64,000 bases of DNA from NCBI RefSeq assembly GCF_001870485.1, contig NZ_MDKE01000009.1:1-64000 (forward strand). The letters are read 5' to 3'. The notes under the pieces are model-generated. The model worked only from the letters and a program-made list of their open reading frames with translations, was not told where the DNA came from and did not search any database. The stretch is from Oceanisphaera psychrotolerans. GTDB taxonomy: Bacteria > Pseudomonadota > Gammaproteobacteria > Enterobacterales > Aeromonadaceae. This document shows positions 34,060 to 42,890 of this stretch, one piece after another. The translations under genes were made by a program, and so were the position numbers. Position 1 is the first letter of the stretch. Each line of letters begins with the position of its first letter.

Positions 34060-35127
34060 TCAGTCGAGCTGGCTGCGCAACCAGTTCAGTACCTGAACGT
34101 AGTTGACCGGCAGCAGGGGTTGCAGCTGGTCGAGGGCGGCCTTGGTGTCCGCATGACTGTCGAGGCAGAAGTTGATGTGCCCTACCTTGCGGCCGGGACG
34201 TACGTCCTTGCCGTACCAGTACAGCTCGGCACCGGGTACCGACAGCCAGGCATCGTTGCGCTCGGTGCCCACCAGGTTCACCATCACGCTGGTGTTTTTA
34301 ACGGTAGGCTGCACCAGGGGCAGCTTGGCCACGGCACGCAGATGGGCCTCGAACTGACTAATGTTGGCACCGGCCTGGGTCCAGTGACCGCTGTTATGCA
34401 CCCGCGGCGCCAGCTCGTTGATCAGCAGGTGATCCCCGACCCGGAAACATTCCATCGCCATCACGCCCACGTAATCGAGGTCGTTCATCAGGGTACCCAG
34501 CATCCGCTCGGCTTCCGCCTGCAGGTGCGCCAGCCGCGCCAATGGCGCCGCCGAACCCAGCAAAATGCCGTTCACATGCAGGTTCAGGGTCAGCGGGTAG
34601 AAAAAGCACTGACCGTCGGCACCCCGCATGCCCACCACCGACATTTCTTCATCGAAGTCGATGGCCTGCTCGGCGATGGCCTGCTCGTGCCAGTCGTCGG
34701 GTATGGCGTCCAGGCCCGGCTCGCGCAACCAGTGCTGACCGCGACCGTCGTAGCCGCCGGTGCGGCGCTTGAGCAGCACCCGCTCGCCCAGTTGCTGATG
34801 CAGTTGCTCGGCGCTGGTGTCGGTTTCAACCAGTTGCCAGGGCGCGGTGGCCAGCCCCAGCTTGTCGATCAGCGACTTCTGGGTAAAGCGGTCGGCCAGA
34901 ATGGGGAAGGTCTCGAGGTTGACGAACGCCGGGTGCGCGGCCAGCTGACGGGTGGCGGCGGTGTCCGGCCACTGTTCCCGCTCGGCGGTCACCTGCTCGT
35001 GGGGCTGCAGCGGAAAGGTCTCTTCCGACTCGATGTCTACCGGGCACACCTCAAGATCCAGCGGCATGCCGGCATGTTTCAGCATCTGGCCCAGTTGGCC
35101 GGCGCCCAGTACCCAGATTCGGCTCAT
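34060..35127 (-). CDS. purK: 5-(carboxyamino)imidazole ribonucleotide synthase PurK
   Basis: A 355-residue ATP-grasp enzyme that carboxylates AIR to N5-CAIR with ATP and bicarbonate in de novo purine synthesis. The N-terminal [16 protein letters not shown] binding segment is followed by ATP-grasp motifs [31 protein letters not shown] and the metal-binding [14 protein letters not shown]. The ATG at 35127 is fixed by the 4-bp ATGA overlap with purE and gives the normal length. The longer frame to 35235 lies inside purE. Confidence 0.96.
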   Translation of the reverse strand: MSRIWVLGAGQLGQMLKHAGMPLDLEVCPVDIESEETFPLQPHEQVTAEREQWPDTAATRQLAAHPAFVNLETFPILADRFTQKSLIDKLGLATAPWQLVETDTSAEQLHQQLGERVLLKRRTGGYDGRGQHWLREPGLDAIPDDWHEQAIAEQAIDFDEEMSVVGMRGADGQCFFYPLTLNLHVNGILLGSAAPLARLAHLQAEAERMLGTLMNDLDYVGVMAMECFRVGDHLLINELAPRVHNSGHWTQAGANISQFEAHLRAVAKLPLVQPTVKNTSVMVNLVGTERNDAWLSVPGAELYWYGKDVRPGRKVGHINFCLDSHADTKAALDQLQPLLPVNYVQVLNWLRSQLD

Positions 35128-35618
35128 GCTTCCTCCCGCGGGTCCGGATTGTCCAGCACGGTCTCGGTCTGCGCCTGGCGGAAGGCTTCCAGCCGCTCGG
35201 CCAGGGCCGGATCGTTGTTGGCCAGGATCTGGCATGCCATCAGGCCCGCATTGAAGGCGCCGGCCTCACCGATGGCCAGGGTACCCACGGCAATACCCTT
35301 GGGCATCTGCACGATGGACAGCAGGCTGTCCATGCCGTTCAGGGCACGGCTCTGTACCGGCACGCCCAGCACCGGCAACCGGGTCTTGGCCGCCACCATG
35401 CCCGGCAGGTGGGCGGCACCGCCGGCACCGGCGATGATGACTTCAAAACCGCGCGCCACGGCCTGTTCGCCAAACTCCATCAGTCGGTCCGGGGTGCGGT
35501 GCGCCGACACCACTTCCACTTCATAGGCGACCTGCAGTTTATCCATGATGTCCGCGGCACCCTGCATGGTGGGCCAATCACTCTTGGAACCCATGATGAC
35601 GGCAACTTTTGCTTGCAT
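35124..35618 (-). CDS. purE: N5-carboxyaminoimidazole ribonucleotide mutase PurE
   Basis: A 164-residue class I PurE that converts N5-CAIR to CAIR, the step after PurK. Conserved elements are [19 protein letters not shown], the catalytic SAHRTPDRL and [23 protein letters not shown]-type ribosome site (AGGAGTAGTC) precedes the ATG. It is the first gene of the purEK operon. A PurR operator could not be identified confidently upstream. Confidence 0.96.
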   Translation of the reverse strand: MQAKVAVIMGSKSDWPTMQGAADIMDKLQVAYEVEVVSAHRTPDRLMEFGEQAVARGFEVIIAGAGGAAHLPGMVAAKTRLPVLGVPVQSRALNGMDSLLSIVQMPKGIAVGTLAIGEAGAFNAGLMACQILANNDPALAERLEAFRQAQTETVLDNPDPREEA

Positions 35619-35741
35619 GACTACTCCTGTTCAACAACGTTTCAGAGACGTTTCAACAACGTTCAGCATATGGGTGGATCTGGGGGTGCGCGGATTATAA
35701 CGAAACGGCGGTTTGGCGGCTAGTCGGCAAACCCCCGGGGG

Positions 35742-35770
35742 TGGACATTACCCGAGTCTGGGGCTAAGGT
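35742..35770 (+). promoter_or_regulatory. Candidate promoter for the symporter operon leader
   Basis: TGGACA (35742-35747) and TAAGGT (35765-35770) with a 17-bp spacer, about 280 bp before the symporter start, which implies a long 5' leader. Confidence 0.35.
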
Positions 35771-35802
35771 ATTGTCCCCGCAAAATCGGAAGGATTGTAC
35801 AC

Positions 35803-35850
35803 AAAGGAGGCATTCGCCATATGTTCGGCACCATTGAATCTTTACCCTAG
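35803..35850 (+). promoter_or_regulatory. Nine-residue ORF with strong ribosome site in the symporter leader
   Basis: AAAGGAGG at 35803-35810 is followed by ATG at 35821 and a nine-codon ORF (MFGTIESLP) ending in TAG at 35848-35850. The ribosome site is stronger than that of the transporter gene 200 bp downstream. It may be a leader peptide. The remainder of 35619-36046 shows no other gene; several short stems such as GATCC/GGATC around 35929-35946 are present. Confidence 0.35.
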
Positions 35851-36046
35851 CTCACGGCCCAGTGCCGTCGACCGCACATTACCAGGCTATCGCCAACGTC
35901 TCTAAATCACAGTCTTTATTTATTGCCGATCCGTTTTCTACGGGATCTCCGCGTCCGTTGCCGCTAGCCAGGTCGTCTTAACCTGCGTCAGCTCAGGTGC
36001 CGTTCATCCGGTCGCCTTTGCCTGCGCGTATGCCCGTTTCACTCGC

Positions 36047-37747
36047 ATGAACAGGGAGATGAACTTGGAACTCTATCAATTTTCCAGCACCACTGTGTTG
36101 CTGTTGCTGGCCGCCTTCTATGGCGGTACCTATCTGATCACCACCTTTATCAAGAAAGAACAGGAAGACACCGACGCCTTCATGGTGTCCAACCAGAGCG
36201 TCGGCTTCGGCATGGGGGCGGCCAGCATGACCGCCACCTGGATCTGGGCCGCATCCTTCTACGCCGCCGCCACCTCGGGCTATACCTACGGGGTATCCGG
36301 CCCTCTGCATTACGGTCTGTGGGGCGCGCTGATGATACTGTTCATCTATCCCTTCGGCCGCCGTTTCCGGGCGCTGGCGCCCAAGGCCCATACCCTGGGT
36401 GAAATCATTCACGCCCGCCACGGCTCTTCCAGCCAGCTGATCCTGGCGCTGTCCAACCTGCTGGGCAGCATCATCAGCCTGATGGTGAACTTCACCGCCG
36501 CCGGTGCCCTGGTGTCGGTGCTGTCGCCGCTGTCGTTCCAGACCGGGGTCATCATCGCCGGTGCAGGGGTGCTCAGCTATACGCTCTGGTCCGGTTTTCG
36601 CGCCTCGGTGCTGACCGACTTCGCCCAGCTGATCGCGCTGATGGCCATTGCCGTGGTGATCATCCCGGCGGTGCTGTTCGCCATGGGTGGCCCGGCCGAA
36701 GTCATGAACGGCTTCGACAACCTGACCGCCGAGCAGGCCAACCTGTTCTCGACCGACGCCATTCTGCACCAGGGAGCACCCTACTTCGTGGCCGTGCTGG
36801 CCTATGCCATCGGCAATCAGACCATTTCCCAGCGCCTGTTCGCGGTGAACGAGCAACACATCAAACCCACTTTTATCACCGCCACCCTGGGCTATGGCGC
36901 CATCGTCATCGGTCTGGGCATGATCGGCCTGATGGCCCTGACTACCGGGGTAGAGCCGCTCAACGGCGACATGAACAACCTGATCCCGCAGATGGTGTCC
37001 GCCTATCTGCCACCGGTATTCATCGCCCTGTTCTTCATTCTGGTGATCGGCTCCCTGTCGTCCACCGCCGACTCGGATTTGTCGGCGCTGTCGGCCATCA
37101 TGATGGCCGACGTCTACGGCAAGAACATCGCCAAAGGCAAGGCCTGTCCCAAGCGCATGCTGTTCATCGGCCGGATGACCATGATAGTGGCCACCATGGT
37201 GGGCATCGTGTTCGCCAGCTTCTCGCTCGATATTCTGGTGATGCTGGTGTTTGTAGGCGCGCTGTGGGGCGCCATCGTGTTCCCGGTGATCGCCAGCTGC
37301 TTCTGGAACCGGGTTACCAACCGCGCCTTCACCAGCTCGGTGCTGGCCGCCCTGCTCATGTTCTGCGTGGCCCGCTTCGAGCTGGTGCCCATGACCGGTG
37401 TTATCGCCGTGCTGTTCGAGCTGCTGGCCAGCATTGGCGGCGGCGTGGTGATCGGGCTGATGGCATTCGGTTTTCTGGGCAAGCACGCCGGTTTTGTGGC
37501 GGGCATACTGGCCGCTCTGGCGTTGATGTTCTTTGCCACCGGCTTTCTGCGTGAATACACGGTACTGCTGTCATCCCTGGTCGCCTACGGTGTCAGCACC
37601 CTGGTGTGCGTGGTGGTCAGCCTGCTTGACCGGGAGCAGTTCGACTTCGATCTCATCAAACAGCGGGTTGGTCACTACGACCAGGGGCTCGGCGCCGAAA
37701 CCGCGCCGGCGTCGCTCAATTCCGCTCATCTTGCCAAGGAGTCCTGA
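36047..37747 (+). CDS. Sodium:solute symporter (SSS family), large subunit
   Basis: A 566-residue inner-membrane transporter with about 13-14 hydrophobic segments. SSS-family features are SVGFGMGAASMTATWIWAASFYAAATSG in the first repeat, YTLWSGFRASVLTDFAQ, and the sodium-site region VIGSLSSTADSDLSALSAIMMADVYGKNI. The substrate is not evident (urea, amino-acid or carboxylate permeases are close). It is followed three bases later by a 43-residue small subunit, a pairing known for some SSS transporters. The start is uncertain: ATG at 36047 or at 36059, with AGGGAG immediately before the latter. Confidence 0.88.
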   Translation: MNREMNLELYQFSSTTVLLLLAAFYGGTYLITTFIKKEQEDTDAFMVSNQSVGFGMGAASMTATWIWAASFYAAATSGYTYGVSGPLHYGLWGALMILFIYPFGRRFRALAPKAHTLGEIIHARHGSSSQLILALSNLLGSIISLMVNFTAAGALVSVLSPLSFQTGVIIAGAGVLSYTLWSGFRASVLTDFAQLIALMAIAVVIIPAVLFAMGGPAEVMNGFDNLTAEQANLFSTDAILHQGAPYFVAVLAYAIGNQTISQRLFAVNEQHIKPTFITATLGYGAIVIGLGMIGLMALTTGVEPLNGDMNNLIPQMVSAYLPPVFIALFFILVIGSLSSTADSDLSALSAIMMADVYGKNIAKGKACPKRMLFIGRMTMIVATMVGIVFASFSLDILVMLVFVGALWGAIVFPVIASCFWNRVTNRAFTSSVLAALLMFCVARFELVPMTGVIAVLFELLASIGGGVVIGLMAFGFLGKHAGFVAGILAALALMFFATGFLREYTVLLSSLVAYGVSTLVCVVVSLLDREQFDFDLIKQRVGHYDQGLGAETAPASLNSAHLAKES

Positions 37748-37749
37748 TA

Positions 37750-37881
37750 ATGAACGATTTGATCCTGGGAGCCTATATCCTGATCTGGCCCGCCCTCACC
37801 CTGTGGATACTGGTAGTCATTTGCAAGGCGGTACTCAAGGATGTACGCGAGGCCAAAAAAGAAAATCGTGAGCTGGTGTAA
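37750..37881 (+). CDS. Transporter small subunit, single-helix protein
   Basis: A 43-residue protein with one transmembrane helix (about 4-27: LILGAYILIWPALTLWILVVIC) and a charged cytosolic tail (KAVLKDVREAKKENRELV). It matches the putative transporter small subunit family found next to SSS permeases. It starts three bases after the large subunit stop, so the two are co-translated. A homologue with the same helix and tail occurs alone at 46701-46874 in this window. Confidence 0.85.
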   Translation: MNDLILGAYILIWPALTLWILVVICKAVLKDVREAKKENRELV

Positions 37882-37895
37882 TACCACTGACGACG

Positions 37896-37931
37896 GTTGT
37901 AACGACAGTGGTAACGACCATTGCAACGACA
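37896..37931. repeat. Degenerate 12-bp tandem repeat, three units
   Basis: GTTGTAACGACA, GTGGTAACGACC and ATTGCAACGACA follow each other without a gap between the small-subunit stop and its terminator. No role is apparent. Confidence 0.6.
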
Positions 37932-37957
37932 AAGGCGGACCTCGGGTCCGCCTTTTT
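37932..37957. terminator. Bidirectional rho-independent terminator
   Basis: AAGGCGGACC (37932-37941), loop TCG, GGTCCGCCTT (37945-37954), then a short T run. It lies between the convergent symporter operon and SbtA-like gene. Its stem is shared with the terminator at 46874-46903. Confidence 0.85.
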
Positions 37958-37962
37958 CATGG

Positions 37963-38901
37963 TCAGTAAAAGCTCTGCAACCAGCGGGCATAGAGCGGAA
38001 TGCCCACCAGCACGTTGAAGGGAAAGGTCACCGCCAGCGACGCCAGCATGGCCAGCCCGATGTCTGCCTTGTCGATGGCGGCGCCAATGGCCGCCGGCGC
38101 CGCTATGTAAGAGGCACTGGCCACCAGCGCCACCAGAATGAGCGCCGTGCCTTGCGGCAACCCCAACAGCAGGGCCATCAGGGTACCCAGCCCGGCCAGC
38201 ACCAGGGCGCCAGCAGTGCAAACAGCATCACCGGCCAGCGCCGCCAGGGCACCGGACACAGCGCCTTGGCGGCACAGAGTCCCATCTCCAGCAAAAACAG
38301 CGCCAGCAGTCCCTTGAAGGCACCGATGAACAAATCACTCACCGGCGCCGCCTGCTGGGGCCCGTAGAAGTAACCAATCAGCACGCCGCCGGTAAGCAGC
38401 ACCACGCCCCGACTGGTCAGCGCCTCGTGCCAGACGCTACCATGACCGGCCTGCACGCCCTGCCCCGACAGCCGCTTGTACAGAGAAATGGCGACGATGA
38501 TGGCGGGCAGCTCCAGCAACACCAGGTACAGGGTGGTCTCGGGCGCAATGTCCAGGCTCAGGCTCTGGGCGTAGGCCAGCGCCACCGCAAAGGTACCGGC
38601 GCTGACCGAGCCATAATGTGCCGCCAGACTGGCGCTGTTGGCCTGATCGAGGCGCAGCAGCCGGCGAGCCACCGGATAACACAGCAGCGGGATCAGTACC
38701 CCCAGCGCCGCCACCGCCAGCAGCTCCGGCACCAGCCCCCAGTGCAGGTTGCCGTGCAGTGCCAGCCCGCCCTTGAAACCGATGGTCAGCATCAACAGTA
38801 TGCTCAGGGTGTCATAGGCCGCCTTGGGCACCTTAAGATCCGAACGGGCCAGCCCCGCCACCACACCCAGCGCAAAAAAACGCCACCACTATATCTGGCA
38901 T
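37963..38901 (-). pseudogene. SbtA-like sodium-dependent permease (DUF819-type), two frameshifts
   Basis: Three frames together encode a ~312-residue membrane protein resembling the sodium-dependent bicarbonate transporter SbtA. The start MPDIVVAFF (38901) is separated from LGVVAGLARSDLKVPKAAYDT by a run of seven T (38873-38879, minus-strand sense) where six are needed. A second shift lies near 38211, where GCGCCCTGG needs one more base to continue LLAPLVLAGLGTLM. Family features are the paired five-helix repeats, HYGSVSAGTFAVALAYA and SASYIAAPAAIGAAID. Both shifts are single bases and the protein is otherwise intact, so error is a strong alternative to decay. It is divergent from a LysR gene 151 bp away. 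Confidence 0.78.
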
Positions 38902-39052
38902 GAATTCCTCTCTTGTCATGATGTTGTCACTGTGGTCAACCGGATGAGGGCAGTGCCGATGCCTGGTTGACCCTGAAGATGGCAGACATAATGCGAAACA
39001 CGAGATATAGTTACCAATAAATGTTAATGACAACCAATATAGATAATCATCA

Positions 39053-40012
39053 ATGAATGTTCGCCATCTGACTTTTCGTCTGTTGCAGGTGTATGTGGCC
39101 GTGGTGCGCCTGGGCTCGGTATCCAGGGCCGCCAGCCAGCTGCACCTGACCCAGCCCACCGTGTCCCAGCAGCTCAAGCGCCTGGCCGAAGCGGTGGGCG
39201 AGCCGCTGCTGAACATCGGTGAGGGGCGCATCACCCCTACTCTGGTCGGCACCGAGCTGTACCATGCGGCACTGGACGCCCTGAGCCGGTTCGAAGACTT
39301 CAACGGCTTTTTGCAGGACGCGCGCCAGGGCACCCGCGGCAGTTTCAGCATCGGCGTGGTCACCACCGCCAAATACATACTGCCGCGCCTGCTGGGGCCC
39401 TTTAACCGTAGCTTCCCGGGAGTCGAAGTATCCATCAGCGTCGGTAACCGGGGCTATATTCTGGATCGCCACCGGCACCAGCAGGACGACCTTTACCTGT
39501 TCAGCCATCCTCCCACCGGCGAGCACACCCTGAGTGGCCGTTTTATCCATAATCCGCTGGTGCTGATCACTCCACCGGATCACTGGGCGGTGCACCATCC
39601 CCCCGCCGATTTCTCGGCCTTGCTGGAAGAGCGCTTTCTGCTGCGCGAGCCGGGTAGCGCCACCCGGCTGGTGTTTGAAGAATGGCTGCGCAAGCGCAAC
39701 CTGCAACTGAAGCGGGTCATGCAGATAGAGAGCAACGAGGTGATCCGCATGAGCGTGGAGCAGGGGCTGGGGCTGGCGGTGTTGTCGGAACACACCCTGG
39801 CCGAGGGCGAGCACAAGCTGGGGCGCCCGGCCATTCCCGGATTTCCGCTCGGCAGCCACTGGTATCTGGTCTGCCACGGCAACCGGCGCATGCCCTATGC
39901 CGCCGCCAACTTCGTGCGCTTTATCAACGACAACCTGGCCCATTGCGTCGATGAGCGGTACATCCACAACGATCTGGGCGCCCTGCTGACGCAGCTGAAT
40001 ACCCAGCACTGA
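39053..40012 (+). CDS. LysR-family transcriptional regulator
   Basis: A 319-residue regulator. The N-terminal winged helix-turn-helix (LLQVYVAVVRLGSVSRAASQLHLTQPTVSQQLKRL) is typical, with a LysR substrate-binding domain from about residue 90 (GSFSIGVVTTAKYILPRLLGPF), resembling the CbbR/CynR branch. It is divergent from the SbtA-like permease, the classic arrangement for a LysR regulator and its target, so it probably controls that gene. The AT-rich 38902-39052 region between them would hold the operator. Confidence 0.9.
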   Translation: MNVRHLTFRLLQVYVAVVRLGSVSRAASQLHLTQPTVSQQLKRLAEAVGEPLLNIGEGRITPTLVGTELYHAALDALSRFEDFNGFLQDARQGTRGSFSIGVVTTAKYILPRLLGPFNRSFPGVEVSISVGNRGYILDRHRHQQDDLYLFSHPPTGEHTLSGRFIHNPLVLITPPDHWAVHHPPADFSALLEERFLLREPGSATRLVFEEWLRKRNLQLKRVMQIESNEVIRMSVEQGLGLAVLSEHTLAEGEHKLGRPAIPGFPLGSHWYLVCHGNRRMPYAAANFVRFINDNLAHCVDERYIHNDLGALLTQLNTQH

Positions 40013-40054
40013 ACATGGCATCAGGCTGCCAACATCGGTGAGTCATCAAGCTGT

Positions 40055-40080
40055 AGGCGGACTGCCGAGCTCGCCTTTTT
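40055..40080 (+). terminator. Weak terminator after the LysR gene
   Basis: AGGCG (40055-40059) can pair with CGCCT (40072-40076), followed by five T. Confidence 0.4.
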
Positions 40081-40118
40081 GAGTCATGTGAGTCTTAATG
40101 GATAAAGACCCTCCAGGA

Positions 40119-40802
40119 TCACGAAATAATCTGCACCGGGTGACTGATGCAGTAACCCTTGCCGTAAACGGCTTTGATGCTCAGCTCGTTCTCGATGTTT
40201 TTCAGCTTGCGCCGCAGACGGTACATCAGGGTTTCCAGCCGGTGGTTATCGTATTCGTACTCCTGATAGCCCAGCGATGAAATCAGTTTGTTTTTACTGA
40301 CCGGATGCAGTGGTTGTAACGCCATCACCCTGAATACCGTGTATTCCTGAGGCGTTAACGGTATATCCCCGACATTGGGCGATATCAGGCTCTGTCGTTC
40401 GATGGACAAGGACAGCGGCTGCACTTGCCGCTGCTGCTGAGGCGTGCGCCTCAACAGGGCACAAAGATTGGCCAATATTTCGTCTGTTATCACCGGCTTG
40501 GTCAGATAACAGTCGGCCCCGTCGAGTAAGCCCTTTATTCTGAACTGGCTCTGCACCATGCCGGTCAGCATCAGAATACAGCTATGAGGCGATGCTTTCC
40601 TGATGCGCGCCAGCGCGTCAAAACCACTGCCGTCGGGCAGCCGGGCATCCAGAATAATGGCATTGGGCCTGGTATCGGCCAGTGAGTCCCACAAGTCGGA
40701 TAAAGTGTGACAACTGGTCACCCGGTATCCTGCTTTGACCAGAGCGTCTTTCACGGTCTGGTTCCAGACGGGATCGTCTTCTACAACAAAAATCGTGATC
40801 AT
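40119..40802 (-). CDS. OmpR/PhoB-type response regulator
   Basis: A 227-residue two-component regulator. Receiver domain 1-120 has acidic pocket VVEDD (7-10 region) and phospho-acceptor D52 (ILDARLPDGSGF). The C-terminal winged helix (about 130-220) shows LTPQEYTVFRVMALQPLHPVSKNKLISSLG and the ETLMYRLRRKL recognition helix. It lies 75 bp downstream of a 7TMR-DISM sensor kinase on the same strand, its presumed partner. Targets are unknown. Confidence 0.9.
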   Translation of the reverse strand: MITIFVVEDDPVWNQTVKDALVKAGYRVTSCHTLSDLWDSLADTRPNAIILDARLPDGSGFDALARIRKASPHSCILMLTGMVQSQFRIKGLLDGADCYLTKPVITDEILANLCALLRRTPQQQRQVQPLSLSIERQSLISPNVGDIPLTPQEYTVFRVMALQPLHPVSKNKLISSLGYQEYEYDNHRLETLMYRLRRKLKNIENELSIKAVYGKGYCISHPVQIIS

Positions 40803-40877
40803 GACCCATCCCCATGAATGTCGGCTGCAATCGAAAAAACCATCATGACCGAGCGCATTGATAATACCGGCTCAGCG

Positions 40878-42731
40878 TCATTCTGATGCCATCGTGGCAG
40901 GAAAAGAAAGGATGAACAGGTTCCCTTGTTGGTGGCAGGAAGAAAAGCTGATAGACCCGTCCAAGGATTCTACGGCTTCCCAGGTGAGAGTTAAACCGAC
41001 CCCTTTTTTCAGGTTGCCGATGGCCGGGCCATTATCGTTCACCCCGAGATAAAGCCGGTCGTTGCCCGTCCAGTACTCAATCTGGCAGCGGGTGCCACCG
41101 GGACTGTGCCGAATCACATTACTGATCAGGTTTCCGATGATGATCTCCAGCATACCGGCATTGATGTTCCACTCCTGCGGGGAAGAGGATGCCACCCGGA
41201 TGTCGTGATCGTGGCATGTGAACTGAAAGTTGGATACCACCCGCTCCAGCAGAGAGCCGATATCTGTTGGAGCGGCTTCTTTTTTAGCCAGGTCGAGATG
41301 GAAGCTGGTATCAATATATTGATCAATCATCTGTTCCAGCCTGGTTGCATTTTTTCTTACGCTCTCCATGCTTCGGGACTGACAGGGGGCTGTGTTTTCC
41401 AGTTCGTTGCATATGATGCTGATGGGCGTGCGAAAGTCGTGCGTCAGCAGCTTGAAAAACCGGCCTTGCAGCTCTCTGATCCTGACTTCAAAGTTCAGCT
41501 TGAGCTCGGTTTGAGCAAGTCTCTCCGAGTTCAGTTTAAGGGTGTAGATTTTGTTGGTAATGGCCAGATAAATAAACAGCGCATGGATGATAATGGTGAA
41601 GTTGATCGAAAAAAGCGTGATGTCGTTTACCGGCAGTATTCCGAAGCTTCTCAGTATGGCAAGGATGGTCGAAGTGTTGTGTATCAGAAAGGCCACCAGA
41701 TATAGCCTGGCCGCCTTTTCTCCCTTGATACTCATGATCGTCGCCATGGTCGTGATGTAAACCATGAGAAAGAGAAAGACCAATTGCAGGCTGGCCGATA
41801 CAAAAGCGTAATGACCAAGGCACAGCAAGCAGACAGAAACAATGGCAATCAACCAGCACAAACCCCGGGTCCACTTCCACAGTGTGGGATAGTGCAGCTG
41901 AAAGTTGGTGATGCGAATCAGCTCGACCCCGGTCATGAGGGTCAGACACATCATCAGCACCATCATATCCAGTTGCGAAACGGGCCCAAACGACATATTC
42001 ATGCTTTTCGCCCAGCCCTGAGCGATGAAGTGAATACCGGTGCTGGCAATCACATAACAAGAGTAAATCAGGTAGATTTTTTCCTTTATGGCAATGCCCG
42101 TAAATAATGTCATCAGGGCGAGCATGCTCAGGGTGCCATAAAAGAACATGAAGCCGGTCGCCGACCTTATCTCCTTGTGGCTGTAGTCGTCGGCCGGATA
42201 AAAGGACAGCTTGAGAGCCCTGGATGATCGACTGTCCAGAGTCAGCAAAAAATAATGTTCGCCCCGCTCCGTCATGCTCAGATCGAATACCGGATACCTG
42301 AAGTCGTTGCCGCCGTCACTGGGAGGAGCCGCCAGTCCCCTGAGCTGAGCGTCGGAGCTGTAGTTGACCAGGGCACCGCCGGAGAGTGGCTGCAGGGTGA
42401 CCTTTTCCAGAAAAGTCGGCGATACCTCGAGGATCAGGTGCTCATCATCACGTTCGGTTGTCAGGGTGAGCAGAAAAAAATCCGGCCGGGGTGTAAAGCC
42501 GCCAGACCAGGGCAGTGCTATCTCCGCCCGCGGGAGCCGACGGATAAACGCCCACCTTCTGTTTTCTTCCCCTATCTCGCTCACCTGGAGCCGTTCTATC
42601 CGATATCGGGGCTCAGCATGCCCGGGCGCCTCAGCCAGAGCTAAATGGCAGTAAAATAATGAAATAACCCCCATGATCAAAAACAGCCTGGCGGACAGAA
42701 GGCGTTCAATGACATTGCTGATGATGGGCAT
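40878..42731 (-). CDS. 7TMR-DISM sensor histidine kinase
   Basis: A 617-residue inner-membrane kinase. After an N-terminal signal/anchor (about 10-35), a periplasmic 7TMR-DISM extracellular beta domain (about 40-180) senses an unknown ligand, possibly a carbohydrate. Seven transmembrane helices follow (about 195-395). The kinase core has H box LLTHDFRTPISII and N box IGNLISNVIRHSPGG; the ATP lid region ends GVGLTLTWEAVESLDG. Start choice is uncertain: ATG at 42731 is used, with a TTG at 42770 and an ATG at 42674 as alternatives; none has a good ribosome site. It probably signals to the response regulator downstream. Confidence 0.85.
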   Translation of the reverse strand: MPIISNVIERLLSARLFLIMGVISLFYCHLALAEAPGHAEPRYRIERLQVSEIGEENRRWAFIRRLPRAEIALPWSGGFTPRPDFFLLTLTTERDDEHLILEVSPTFLEKVTLQPLSGGALVNYSSDAQLRGLAAPPSDGGNDFRYPVFDLSMTERGEHYFLLTLDSRSSRALKLSFYPADDYSHKEIRSATGFMFFYGTLSMLALMTLFTGIAIKEKIYLIYSCYVIASTGIHFIAQGWAKSMNMSFGPVSQLDMMVLMMCLTLMTGVELIRITNFQLHYPTLWKWTRGLCWLIAIVSVCLLCLGHYAFVSASLQLVFLFLMVYITTMATIMSIKGEKAARLYLVAFLIHNTSTILAILRSFGILPVNDITLFSINFTIIIHALFIYLAITNKIYTLKLNSERLAQTELKLNFEVRIRELQGRFFKLLTHDFRTPISIICNELENTAPCQSRSMESVRKNATRLEQMIDQYIDTSFHLDLAKKEAAPTDIGSLLERVVSNFQFTCHDHDIRVASSSPQEWNINAGMLEIIIGNLISNVIRHSPGGTRCQIEYWTGNDRLYLGVNDNGPAIGNLKKGVGLTLTWEAVESLDGSISFSSCHQQGNLFILSFPATMASE

Positions 42732-42844
42732 GACTGACTGTTTTAAGCTGCTGATAACGGAAGAGTCCAAACGAGACTGTTTTGAGGGGCGATCTTATAC
42801 ACGTTACTCGATGGTGGGAAGCACAAACAGACTGGCAATGAAAA

Positions 42845-42868
42845 CCCCGAGCCCGGACGGGCTCGGGG
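42845..42868 (-). terminator. Rho-independent terminator of the MHYT-GGDEF-EAL gene
   Basis: CCCCGAGCCC (42845-42854) pairs with GGGCTCGGGG (42859-42868); on the minus strand it is followed by TTTTC. It lies 23 bp after the stop of the minus-strand gene. Confidence 0.85.
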
Positions 42869-42890
42869 AGCAGAGAAAAGATGAGAAGAG

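Noticed and set aside
35993-37486. A 497-codon minus-strand ORF opposite the sodium:solute symporter
   Set aside because: Its product is rich in His, Gln and Gly without domains, the usual antisense image of a GC-rich membrane protein gene; the plus strand has clear SSS motifs.
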